In this document: positions 8,745 to 16,618 of the stretch, piece after piece | Layout of the letters: each line of letters opens with the position of its first letter | How positions within the stretch are numbered: the stretch's first letter is position 1 | Source: Bacteroidales bacterium | GTDB lineage: Bacteria > Bacteroidota > Bacteroidia > Bacteroidales > P3 | Length of the DNA: 64,000 nt | Direction of reading: 5' to 3' | Assembly: GCA_024400495.1 (NCBI GenBank) | Contig: JAKSMR010000001.1 | Location: 1 to 64,000, forward strand | Program-made: the position numbers and the translations under genes | Notes under the pieces: model-generated | Seen by the model: only the letters and a program-made list of their open reading frames with translations | Told to the model about the DNA's origin: nothing | Database searches by the model: none

Positions 8745-10103
8745 TTATTGTAGAGAGTTGATGATTCCTGTGAAGAGTACCACGAGCAGCGCTATGGGTG
8801 CTACGAAACGAACAAGGAAGTAGTAGTATTTGAAGTATCCCACTTTGAGGGTTCCGTGGTTGGAGAGCTCGTCGATAATGTCGTCCTTCTTCATCTGCCA
8901 GCCGAGGAAGATGACGGTGCCGATGGCGCAGATGGGAGGCAGGTAGATGGAGTTGAGCTTGTCGACAAAGTCGAAGAGGTTGTCGCCTAAGATGAGGAAC
9001 TCCTTCAGAGGGCCATAGGCCATGGAGCAAAGGGCTCCGATAGCCAGCACGGCGATGGTGACCACGATGGTGGAGCTGCTGCGTTTGAGCGACGAGCTCT
9101 CGCAGAGCCATGCTACGATGGTCTCCAGCAACGAGATAGCGCTGGTGAGGGCCGCTAGCGCCAGAAGGAAGAAGAACATCACTGCGAACACGGTTCCTAT
9201 GTTGCCCATGGAGTTGAAGACGGTAGGAAGCACCTGGAATACGAGCCCGGGACCGCCGGCAGGCTCTTGTCCGAAGCTGAAGACTGCAGGGAAGATGGCC
9301 ACGCCAGCCAATACGGCAATGAGGGTATCGCTGGCTGTGATCATAAGCGAGGTCTTGAAGATGTTGTCGTTTGCGGGGATGTAGGAGCCGTAGACGATCA
9401 TCGTTCCCATGCCTACGGAGAGGGAGAAGAGCGCCTGTCCGAGGGCGGCAAGGATGCCTTCTCCTGAGAGCTTGCTGAAGTCGGGGGAGAAGAGATACTT
9501 TAGTCCGATGGAGGCGTTGGGAAGAGTGATGGAGCGTACGCAAAGCACAAGGACCAGAACCAGCAGCACGGGCATGAGGATCTTGGAGACGGCCTCGATA
9601 CCTTTCTGCACGCCTCCGAGGATGATGAAGGCGGTGATTATTGTGAAAATCAACAGGAAAAGGACGGGAAGCCAGGGGTGTGCTACGAACGAGTTGAAAT
9701 GTTGAGCCATATCGCCTGCCTGAAGAGAGGAGAGTGTTCCTACGGCCGAGTCGACGATATAGTGTGTCGTCCATCCGGAGATGACCACATATTGGGAGAT
9801 GATCATCAGGCAGGTGAAGACGCAGAGGTAACCCAGATATTTCCATCCTTTCTTATCCGGACGGTTGTGGAGGAAAGCTTTTGGGGGTGTGTGCTGGCTG
9901 CGACGGCCGATCACAAATTCTGTCATCATCAGCACCATGCCGATCATGAATACGAATACCAGATAAACAAGCAGAAAGGCTCCTCCGCCATATTTACCCA
10001 TGATATAAGGGAAACGCCAGATGTTGCCCAGACCTACTGCCGAGCCTACGGCTGCCATAATGGCGCCGAAAGAGGAACTGAAACCTTGATTGTTGTCGCT
10101 CAT
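8745..10103 (-). CDS. Sodium-dependent transporter, SNF (neurotransmitter:sodium symporter) family
   Basis: A 452-residue inner-membrane symporter of the SNF/LeuT family. The N-terminus has the family signature SFGAIMAAVGSAVGLGNIWR followed by FPY (TM1), which lines the Na+ and substrate site. About 11-12 membrane segments are visible. Family members take up amino acids or similar compounds with Na+. The start at 10103 (MSDNNQGF) is chosen because the 12 upstream codons are low complexity. It is the first gene of a two-gene unit with the transglutaminase-like lipoprotein. Confidence 0.93.
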   Translation of the reverse strand: MSDNNQGFSSSFGAIMAAVGSAVGLGNIWRFPYIMGKYGGGAFLLVYLVFVFMIGMVLMMTEFVIGRRSQHTPPKAFLHNRPDKKGWKYLGYLCVFTCLMIISQYVVISGWTTHYIVDSAVGTLSSLQAGDMAQHFNSFVAHPWLPVLFLLIFTIITAFIILGGVQKGIEAVSKILMPVLLVLVLVLCVRSITLPNASIGLKYLFSPDFSKLSGEGILAALGQALFSLSVGMGTMIVYGSYIPANDNIFKTSLMITASDTLIAVLAGVAIFPAVFSFGQEPAGGPGLVFQVLPTVFNSMGNIGTVFAVMFFFLLALAALTSAISLLETIVAWLCESSSLKRSSSTIVVTIAVLAIGALCSMAYGPLKEFLILGDNLFDFVDKLNSIYLPPICAIGTVIFLGWQMKKDDIIDELSNHGTLKVGYFKYYYFLVRFVAPIALLVVLFTGIINSLQ

Positions 10104-10233
10104 AATTGTGTTGTTAGTCTTTGTTGTTGCTGTCGGCATTTTTTTACTTCTTCTTTTTTTTTTTTTCGTGCCGAAGCCTATTGTTTGTTAGTTTTGAGTT
10201 ATTCACTATTAGGGTTGATGCAAAAAGGTCGGC

Positions 10234-10815
10234 TCAATCGACCTTGTCGGGGTTCAAGGCCACGAATTGTGCCCACGACTGCTTCTTGCTTCCTTTCTTC
10301 TTTTTGGGCATCAGCTCGTTGCGTAGCTGGGCCATGGGGTTGCTCTCGATCATGTGACAGGTGTAGGCTACAGCTAAGGCGTCGGTAGCGTCGAGATATT
10401 TAGGCTCGTCGGGGAACTTCAAGATGGCTCTCAGCATCTGTGCCACCTGCTCTTTGGCCGCGTTTCCGTTTCCGGTAACGGTCTGCTTGATGGTGGCGGG
10501 CTCGTATTCGGTAAAGGAGAGGTCGCGGCTCATGGCTGCTGCGATGGCCACACCTTGGGCTCGTCCTAGCTTGAGCATCGACTGCACGTTCTTCCCGAAG
10601 AAAGGTGCTTCAATGGCCAGATGGTCAGGATGATACATGTCGATGAGACGTAGCGTGGAGTCGAAGATATGGCGGATGCGGAGGTTGAACTCGGGAATCT
10701 TCTTCAGGTAGAGCACATCCATCAGCACAAGCTCGGGCTTGTTGTCCTCCACTTTGAGGATGCTGTAGCCGAGAATTTGTGTTCCGGGGTCGATTCCGAG
10801 TATGATTTTCTCCAT
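10234..10815 (-). CDS. ruvC: Crossover junction endodeoxyribonuclease RuvC
   Basis: A 193-residue Holliday-junction resolvase that cuts four-way DNA junctions with RuvAB. Acidic catalytic residues are visible in ILGIDPGTQILGYS (Asp9), AIEAPFFGKN (Glu) and DATDALAVAY (Asp pair), and the C-terminus carries a lysine-rich tail. The start at 10815 (MEKIILGIDPG) is normal for the family; a longer form adds 15 residues without family support. The ruvC promoter box lies at 10869-10876. Confidence 0.96.
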   Translation of the reverse strand: MEKIILGIDPGTQILGYSILKVEDNKPELVLMDVLYLKKIPEFNLRIRHIFDSTLRLIDMYHPDHLAIEAPFFGKNVQSMLKLGRAQGVAIAAAMSRDLSFTEYEPATIKQTVTGNGNAAKEQVAQMLRAILKFPDEPKYLDATDALAVAYTCHMIESNPMAQLRNELMPKKKKGSKKQSWAQFVALNPDKVD

Positions 10816-10868
10816 AACGTTCCTATAATCAATGAGAAGACCGATATCGCCTTCTTTCAAATAGGTTG

Positions 10869-10876
10869 CAAAGATA
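10869..10876 (-). promoter_or_regulatory. Promoter box TATCTTTG for ruvC
   Basis: Minus-strand TATCTTTG followed by GCAA..., a consensus Bacteroidetes -7 box, 54 bp upstream of the ruvC ATG. Confidence 0.65.
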
Positions 10877-11032
10877 CGAAGATTTTATTAATAAGACCTA
10901 AAATCTATTATAAAATTGATTCTATGCTGTCTGCTGCCTTTTGTGGCTGTTGGGGATCTGCAGGAAAGCGGAAGCGTCGCCGTTTGGGCTCGCAAGAGCG
11001 ACGTTGGTGGCTGGCTGGAGTATGCTTGGAGG

Positions 11033-13039
11033 CTACTTGGAGGCTGCGTTGTAGCGCTTGACGGTAAGTTTGTCTCCGTTCATGCAACGCATATATTGTT
11101 GGATGACGGCTTTCATCTCCCGTTCTAAGGAGTCGCGGGTTCCTCGGGGCATGACGTCCTTGATGTCTTCGGTCTGGAGGATATCGTCCCGATAGTCGAA
11201 TACCGACATGATCTCCTTGCCGTCGAAACGCATCAGGTACTTCCCCTTTACGAACTCATAGCCGTCGAACTCGGGCACCCAATGTAGTGCATAGCTTTTC
11301 TCTCTAGGGATGGAGAAGAGGTCGTTTCCGAAAGCGATGTAAGGCTTGTCGTAGCCCAGGAGTCCCAGGATGGTGGGCATGATGTCGGTCTGCTCGACAA
11401 CCATATCGGCCTCGTAGCCCTTGAGGTCTTTCAGGCCGGGGGCGTAGAAGATGATGGGGACGGAATAGTGTCCGAGGGTGGTCAGATAGAACTTGTCTGT
11501 GGGAGCGCTCACGTGGTCGGCTGTGATGACGAAGAGGGTGTTCTTGTACCAATCCATCGTGCTTGCTTTGGCGAAGAATTTCCGCAGAGCATGATCGCTA
11601 TAGGCTACGCATTCTTGTATGCGCTCCATCCCCTTGGGAAACACGCCTTTATATTGCTCGGGGATTGGGAACGGGCTGTGGCTTGAGGCTGTGAAGACGG
11701 CCGTGACGAAGGGCTCTTTCATCTCGTTCATACGGTCGGCATAGAATTGGAGGAAAGGCTCGTCGAAGATGGCCCAGGTGCCGTCGAAATCCTTGTCTCC
11801 GTCGTAGTGGGGGGCCTGGTTGTATTCCGTACGTCCGAAATATTGGACGAAGCCTGTCGATTTGGCAAAGGCCTCGAAGCCCATCGAGCCATTCTCGGCG
11901 CCATGGAAGAAGGCTGTGTGGTAGCCTTTGTTCTCGGCCAGCTCGCGGGCGATTCCCGAGATGCTGTTCATCGACGCAGGCGTCAGGAAGAAAGGCTCCA
12001 CGAAGTTGGGGATAGAAGAGAGGACCGAGGGCATCCCCTCGATGGATTTGCGTCCGTTGGCGAACGAATAGCGGAAAGTGTAGCCGCTCTGGGCGATAAG
12101 CGAGTCGAGGAAAGGGGTGTAGGTGTGCCAGTTGCAGGTGCCTCCGTTCTCTTTCATCAGGTCGTTATAGAAGCCCATGTGCTGCTTAGAGAAACTCTCC
12201 ATAATCAGCACAACCACGTTCATCGGACGGAACTCCTTCCCGTCCTGGGGCGAATGCAAGGGCGAGAAGATCTGTTCGGCCTCTTCGTCGCTCATGTACT
12301 GGGGCGTTACGAGAGGCTTCTTCCCTAGTGTCCGTATGAGAGAGAAGGGAGTGTTCAGGATGGCTCCGGCTTCGGCCGGGGTGCTGGCGTATTTGTTTGC
12401 GTTGCTGATGGTTATGGGGCGGGTGGCGAAGGTGTAGCCGCCACGCATCTGCCCCCATACGAAGTAGACCGTAGCGAGGAGGATGGCGAGCATGACAGGA
12501 TAGTAGACAGCCAGTCGTGCCGGCTTCGTCGCTTGCTTCTGTGGGTTTCGGAATCCCAACCAAAGGGCGGCGACGAAAAGGAGGAAGACCAAGGCCAGAG
12601 GCCAGTTGGCTACGATCTGCTCGCCCATGATCTTCATCATGTTGCCGCCTTCGTTGCTGAACTCGGCAAAGACTGAGCAGGTGGTTCTTTTGCCCGTGTA
12701 GGCGAAATAGACCATATCGCAGATGTTTGCCAGCAATGCTATTGTGTTGACAATCGTGTAGATCCAACGGTTCGTCGTGTAGAACCAACGTTTCTCTTTC
12801 CAATGCAAAGGGAAGAGGAATAGGATGATTACCAAGGCGTTGGTATAGAAGATAGCTGAAGAGTCGAAGATCAGACCTGCCGCCAGCAGATGCATCAGGT
12901 TGCCGAAAGAAAGATTCTCGTAGAGTCCGGCGTTGCACCAAACGAAGAGGAGTCGGCAAAGGGTGTAGAGCCCAAAGACGAGCAGTATGTTGAGGGAAAG
13001 AGCAGTCAAATTGCTCAATATCATGTTCTTTTGCTTCAT
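11033..13039 (-). CDS. LTA synthase-like sulfatase-superfamily phosphotransferase, paralog 1
   Basis: A 668-residue protein with about five N-terminal membrane helices (1-210) and a periplasmic alkaline-phosphatase/sulfatase fold resembling LtaS, OpgB and EptA-type enzymes. Metal-site motifs include NVVVLIMESFSKQHMGF and FVITADHVSAP. The candidate nucleophile Ser lies in NGRKSIEGMPS. Such enzymes move phosphoglycerol or phosphoethanolamine from phospholipids to lipids or glycans. Bacteroidota lack classical lipoteichoic acid, so the acceptor is probably LPS or another glycan. It is divergent from a paralog at 13492. Confidence 0.88.
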   Translation of the reverse strand: MKQKNMILSNLTALSLNILLVFGLYTLCRLLFVWCNAGLYENLSFGNLMHLLAAGLIFDSSAIFYTNALVIILFLFPLHWKEKRWFYTTNRWIYTIVNTIALLANICDMVYFAYTGKRTTCSVFAEFSNEGGNMMKIMGEQIVANWPLALVFLLFVAALWLGFRNPQKQATKPARLAVYYPVMLAILLATVYFVWGQMRGGYTFATRPITISNANKYASTPAEAGAILNTPFSLIRTLGKKPLVTPQYMSDEEAEQIFSPLHSPQDGKEFRPMNVVVLIMESFSKQHMGFYNDLMKENGGTCNWHTYTPFLDSLIAQSGYTFRYSFANGRKSIEGMPSVLSSIPNFVEPFFLTPASMNSISGIARELAENKGYHTAFFHGAENGSMGFEAFAKSTGFVQYFGRTEYNQAPHYDGDKDFDGTWAIFDEPFLQFYADRMNEMKEPFVTAVFTASSHSPFPIPEQYKGVFPKGMERIQECVAYSDHALRKFFAKASTMDWYKNTLFVITADHVSAPTDKFYLTTLGHYSVPIIFYAPGLKDLKGYEADMVVEQTDIMPTILGLLGYDKPYIAFGNDLFSIPREKSYALHWVPEFDGYEFVKGKYLMRFDGKEIMSVFDYRDDILQTEDIKDVMPRGTRDSLEREMKAVIQQYMRCMNGDKLTVKRYNAASK

Positions 13040-13061
13040 TTTGCGGGATTGTTTCCAAATG

Positions 13062-13069
13062 CAAAAATA
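13062..13069 (-). promoter_or_regulatory. Promoter box TATTTTTG for the LTA-synthase-like gene
   Basis: Minus-strand TATTTTTG ends 22 bp upstream of the ATG at 13039, implying a short leader. Confidence 0.6.
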
Positions 13070-13127
13070 CGATTTTTTTTGCAGATAGCGTCTGTTGATA
13101 TTAAAAAGATGTATCTATCATACGCCC

Positions 13128-13160
13128 ATCTAGCGCCTATCTGGCGTCTATCTAGCGCCT
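13128..13160. repeat. 11-bp tandem repeat, CTAG-containing
   Basis: Three units of the form ATCTAGCGCCT sit between the divergent LTA-synthase-like genes. Similar CTAGCG-rich arrays occur at 15353 and around 32330. Confidence 0.7.
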
Positions 13161-13271
13161 ACTTTTTATGGGGTAGCGACTACAATTCTAGAGGCTACCT
13201 AGGCGCTAGCTGCCGGTTTCGTAAAGACAAACTACCGATTGCCCGAAAGCAAAACAAAAGCATTACATTAA

Positions 13272-13449
13272 GGTAACCTCTAAAAATTAGAAAAATGAGT
13301 AACATTAGCTTGAGCGTCTTGCTGCTTCTTTTTGGCGCTTCCAAGCGTAACCGCTTGGCACATAGCACCGCTATGCACCTGCGCGCTTCCTCTCAGAATC
13401 GCTCAAAAATAAGCAGCAATCCATCTCAATCTAATTATTAGAGGTCATC
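13272..13449 (+). mobile_element. 178-bp MITE-like element, copy 1
   Basis: The ends are near-perfect 20-bp inverted repeats (GGTAACCTCTAAAAATTAGA and, inverted, GATGACCTCTAATAATTAGA). The element is flanked by TTAA on both sides (13268-13271 and 13450-13453), as expected for a 4-bp target duplication. It is almost identical over its full length to 21911-22088. Inside are perfect hairpins CCAAGCG/CGCTTGG and CATAGC/GCTATG. A 48-codon frame (13295-13441) spans it but all differences between copies change the residue, so it is probably not a protein gene. It carries no transposase and would need one supplied in trans. It lies just upstream of the plus-strand LTA-synthase-like promoter. Confidence 0.85.
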
Positions 13450-13464
13450 TTAACAAAAAAGTTG

Positions 13465-13472
13465 TATTTTTG
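13465..13472 (+). promoter_or_regulatory. Promoter box TATTTTTG for the second LTA-synthase-like gene
   Basis: TATTTTTG lies 15 bp after the MITE-like element and 19 bp before the ATG at 13492. This supports the internal ATG over an in-frame ATG at 13462, which would lie upstream of the box. Confidence 0.65.
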
Positions 13473-13491
13473 CGTATTAATCTGTCCTTTG

Positions 13492-15345
13492 ATGAAGAAG
13501 AGTTATTGTATTGAAACACATAGCGTAACGCTTTATGTGGCGTTGCAATTCCTTTGGGTATTTCTGTTGCTGATGATCACCCAGCTGCTCTTTGCGTGGG
13601 TCAATCATGGCCTTTTCGACGTGGAGGGAGGCGTAGGTCGTCTTCTTTTGGGCAACCTCCATTTCGGTCTCTCTGGAACGGCAATGGTTTTGTCTCCTTT
13701 TGTCATTCTTATGGCTTTGCCTCTCGGGTGGCGTTACAGGAAAGGATATCAGGCTGCCGCCCGGATTGTGGCCGGACTTTGCGTCTTTTTCCTCCTTGCC
13801 GCCAACATCGCCGATATTCCCTATTTCCAATGGACGTTGCGCAGGACAGCCGGCGACATCTTCGGTTACTTGAGCCAGAACTTTGAAGGCGGCTCGCTTG
13901 TCGGCCAGTTTCTTAAAGATTTCTGGTATTATTTCCTCCTCTTTTTCATCCTTTTCTTCCTCTGGATATTCGTTTCGGGACGTATCGTGCTCGCCAAGGG
14001 TGAAAAGGAACCGAAGCTGGCGATGAAAATCGCCAAAGAGTCGGCAACGACATTGCTGCTTATCTTCCTCTGCCTGACGGCGATACGCGGTGGGTGGATC
14101 GTGCAGCATAAGCCTCTCGCCCCCGTGGATGCCAGCCGTTATGCCGTTCAAGGCAACCAGGCTCTGGTGATCAACACGCCCTTCTCCATTCTCCGCACTA
14201 TGGGTAATGCCTCGGAGATCAAGAAGGTTTCCTTCTTCGATGACGAAGAGGCTATGGAAGAAATCTATTCCCCCGTCCACCAGCCTGCTATGATGCTGGA
14301 TAACAGGGGCACTAACGTGGTTCTGTTGCTGTTGGAGAGTTTCTCGGAGGAGTTTATGGGCTGCATCAACCAAGGGGAAGAGAGCTATACGCCTTTCCTA
14401 GATTCGCTCGCGCGCTATTGTGCTGTCTATCAGGGACGGGCCAACGGTATCCGGTCCATAGAGAGCATCCCGTCTCTGATGCTGGGCATTCCATCTCTGA
14501 TGAACGAGGCTTACATCACCTCGACTTTCTCGCAAAACCGCACGCTCTCTCTGCCCCAGATACTGTCGGGACATGGCTACGAGAGTGCTTTCTTCCATGG
14601 TGCCTACAACGGCTCGATGAATTTCGACGGTTTCGCGCAGATGATCGGTTTCGACCATTACTACGGAATGGACGAATATGGCGACCAGAAGGATTTCGAC
14701 GGCACGTGGGGCATCTTCGACGAGCCTTTCCTCCAATATGCTGTAAAGCAGATGGGAGAGCTTCGAGAGCCGTTTTTCTCGACCGTTTATACCATCTCGT
14801 CGCATCACCCCTACACCATTCCCCAGCAGCACAAAGGACGTTTCAAAAAAGGTCCGATAGAGCTTATGGAGACTGTGAACTATGCCGACTATGCGTTGCG
14901 ACGTTTCTTTGAGAGCGCCTCGAAACAGCCTTGGTTCCAGAACACTTTGTTCGTCATCACGGCCGACCATTCGGCCCAGCCCCAGAGTGAGTTCTACAGG
15001 AAACACGCCTTCCGTGTGCCGATGTTCATCTATTTCCCCAAAGGCGGCTATAGGGGGAAGACCACGCAGATAATGCAGCATATCGACTTCATGCCCACGT
15101 TGTTGGGCTTCCTTGGCTACGAGGACACCTGCTTCTCCTTCGGCCACAACGTGTTGGCCGACACGACGAGCTTCCATATCTGTCATCCGGAAGGATACTA
15201 CCAGCTCGAGCGCAACGGCAACATCTCCACCTATAATGGCGAGGAGTTCTGGCAGGAGCGCGAGGATAAGGAAGACCTGGATTTCCTCAAAGCCATCATC
15301 CAGCAGTATTGCAACAGGATGATCGACAACCGTCTGCTTCCCTAG
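13492..15345 (+). CDS. LTA synthase-like sulfatase-superfamily phosphotransferase, paralog 2
   Basis: A 617-residue paralog of the divergent gene at 11033. It has the same layout: five N-terminal membrane helices, then an extracytoplasmic sulfatase-fold domain with NVVLLLLESFSEEFMG, NGIRSIESIPS (candidate nucleophile Ser), DFDGTWGIFDEPFLQY and FVITADHSAQP. The last two also occur in nearly the same form in paralog 1. A tandem duplication followed by inversion, or two-step modification of one acceptor, would both explain the pair. The start at 13492 is preferred because the promoter box at 13465 precedes it. Confidence 0.88.
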   Translation: MKKSYCIETHSVTLYVALQFLWVFLLLMITQLLFAWVNHGLFDVEGGVGRLLLGNLHFGLSGTAMVLSPFVILMALPLGWRYRKGYQAAARIVAGLCVFFLLAANIADIPYFQWTLRRTAGDIFGYLSQNFEGGSLVGQFLKDFWYYFLLFFILFFLWIFVSGRIVLAKGEKEPKLAMKIAKESATTLLLIFLCLTAIRGGWIVQHKPLAPVDASRYAVQGNQALVINTPFSILRTMGNASEIKKVSFFDDEEAMEEIYSPVHQPAMMLDNRGTNVVLLLLESFSEEFMGCINQGEESYTPFLDSLARYCAVYQGRANGIRSIESIPSLMLGIPSLMNEAYITSTFSQNRTLSLPQILSGHGYESAFFHGAYNGSMNFDGFAQMIGFDHYYGMDEYGDQKDFDGTWGIFDEPFLQYAVKQMGELREPFFSTVYTISSHHPYTIPQQHKGRFKKGPIELMETVNYADYALRRFFESASKQPWFQNTLFVITADHSAQPQSEFYRKHAFRVPMFIYFPKGGYRGKTTQIMQHIDFMPTLLGFLGYEDTCFSFGHNVLADTTSFHICHPEGYYQLERNGNISTYNGEEFWQEREDKEDLDFLKAIIQQYCNRMIDNRLLP

Positions 15346-15352
15346 CCAGCCT

Positions 15353-15407
15353 CTAGCGTCGCACTAGCCATACACTAGCGTCGCACTAGCCATACATTAG
15401 CGTCGCG
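15353..15407. repeat. 22-bp tandem repeat, 2.5 copies
   Basis: Two exact units (15353-15374 and 15375-15396) beginning CTAGCGTCGCACTAGC, then a partial third. They lie directly after the stop codon of the LTA-synthase-like gene. The remaining intergenic stretch to 15600 shows nothing else. Confidence 0.85.
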
Positions 15408-15602
15408 AAAATAGGGGAGTGGTACGGAATTGATCCGAGCCTAGGGTCCGTTTCCTGTTCATTGTGTGCGGGTTGCCGGAGGGCGATTGGTCTCTTCGCT
15501 TTGTGGTTTCCTTGTTGTCACAAAATCAATCACATAAGGATTGCTGTTGATAACTATTTGAAAAAAGAGCGAATTTTATTTGGTTATCGCGCAAAAAGTT
15601 CG

Positions 15603-15610
15603 TATCTTTG
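15603..15610 (+). promoter_or_regulatory. Promoter box TATCTTTG for the Kce-like gene
   Basis: A consensus TATCTTTG followed by CAG, 48 bp upstream of the ATG at 15658. Confidence 0.7.
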
Positions 15611-15657
15611 CAGAAAGTATTCCCGCACACGAATAATAATTAAATATCACACATACA

Positions 15658-16491
15658 ATGGAAAAACTCATTATCACCGCCGCCATCTGTGGCGCAGAAG
15701 TAACCAAAGAGCAGAATCCCAACGTGCCTTATACCGTTGAAGAAATCGTACGCGAAGCCAAGTCGGCTGTTGATGCCGGCGCCGCTATCGTCCACCTCCA
15801 TGTACGCGAAGACAACGGCAAGCCCACCCAGAGCCGCGACCGTTTCCAGGAATGCGAAGAGGCTATCCTGAAGGTTTGTCCCAACGTGATCCTCATCCCC
15901 TCCACCGGTGGTGCTGTAGGTATGACTCCCGACGAGCGTCTGCAGAGCACCGACACCACTCCTCTTCCCGAGATGGCTACCCTCGACTGCGGTACCTGCA
16001 ACTTCGGCGACGAGATTTTCGACAACACCATGCCCACCATGCGTGCCTTCGGTAAGCGCATGATGGAACGTGGCATCAAGCCCGAATACGAGTGCTTCGA
16101 GATGGGTCACCTCGACACCATCCTCACCATGGCCCGCAAAGGCGAAGTGCCCGGCGCTCCCATGCAGTTCAACTTCGTCCTCGGCGTTCCCGGCTGCTGC
16201 CCCGCAACCGTAGGCAACCTCAACTGGCTTGTAAGCAACATCCCCGCAGGCTCCACCTGGACCGCTACCGGTATCGGCCGCCATGCCTTCACCCTCGCCG
16301 CTCCCACCATCATGATGGGCGGTAACGTCCGCGTAGGCTTCGAAGACAACCTTTATATCGAACGCGGCGTCCTCGCTAAGAGCAACGGCGAACTGGTAGA
16401 GAAGGTAGTCCGCATGGCTCGCGAGATGGGTCGTGGCATCGCCACCAGCGACGAAGCTCGTCAGATCCTTGGTCTCAAACCCCGTAACTAA
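15658..16491 (+). CDS. 3-keto-5-aminohexanoate cleavage enzyme (BKACE family)
   Basis: A 277-residue zinc-dependent beta-keto acid cleavage enzyme. Kce condenses 3-keto-5-aminohexanoate with acetyl-CoA to give 3-aminobutyryl-CoA and acetoacetate in lysine fermentation. The zinc ligands of the family are present: His46 and His48 in HLHVRED, and Glu229 in VGFEDNLY. Also typical are STGG near residue 80 and GRHAFTLAA near 214. The codon use is strongly C-ending, like secA and glnS here, suggesting high expression. No kamA, kamDE, kdd or kal gene lies nearby, so the exact substrate among BKACE activities is not settled. Confidence 0.9.
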   Translation: MEKLIITAAICGAEVTKEQNPNVPYTVEEIVREAKSAVDAGAAIVHLHVREDNGKPTQSRDRFQECEEAILKVCPNVILIPSTGGAVGMTPDERLQSTDTTPLPEMATLDCGTCNFGDEIFDNTMPTMRAFGKRMMERGIKPEYECFEMGHLDTILTMARKGEVPGAPMQFNFVLGVPGCCPATVGNLNWLVSNIPAGSTWTATGIGRHAFTLAAPTIMMGGNVRVGFEDNLYIERGVLAKSNGELVEKVVRMAREMGRGIATSDEARQILGLKPRN

Positions 16492-16511
16492 TCACACAAA
16501 AATTATCGGAA

Positions 16512-16588
16512 CGAAATCACAAGAAGCCTTCTGATCCCCACGTCGTGAGGCGGTATGCCCACTAGGAGAGAGGCCTTTTGTGATTTCG
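16512..16588 (+). other. Long-range perfect stem between the Kce-like gene and the deiminase
   Basis: CGAAATCACAA (16512-16522) pairs perfectly with TTGTGATTTCG (16578-16588), and further pairing extends inward (GAAGCCTTCT against AGAGGCCTT). It may end the Kce transcript or fold the leader of the deiminase mRNA, which has no obvious promoter of its own. Confidence 0.55.
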
Positions 16589-16618
16589 GGTCCTACAAAA
16601 ATAACAGAAAGAAACAGA

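Noticed and set aside
13295-13441. 48-codon gene inside the 178-bp element
   Set aside because: All three base differences between copies within the frame alter the residue, and the frame has no start signal or recognisable features.
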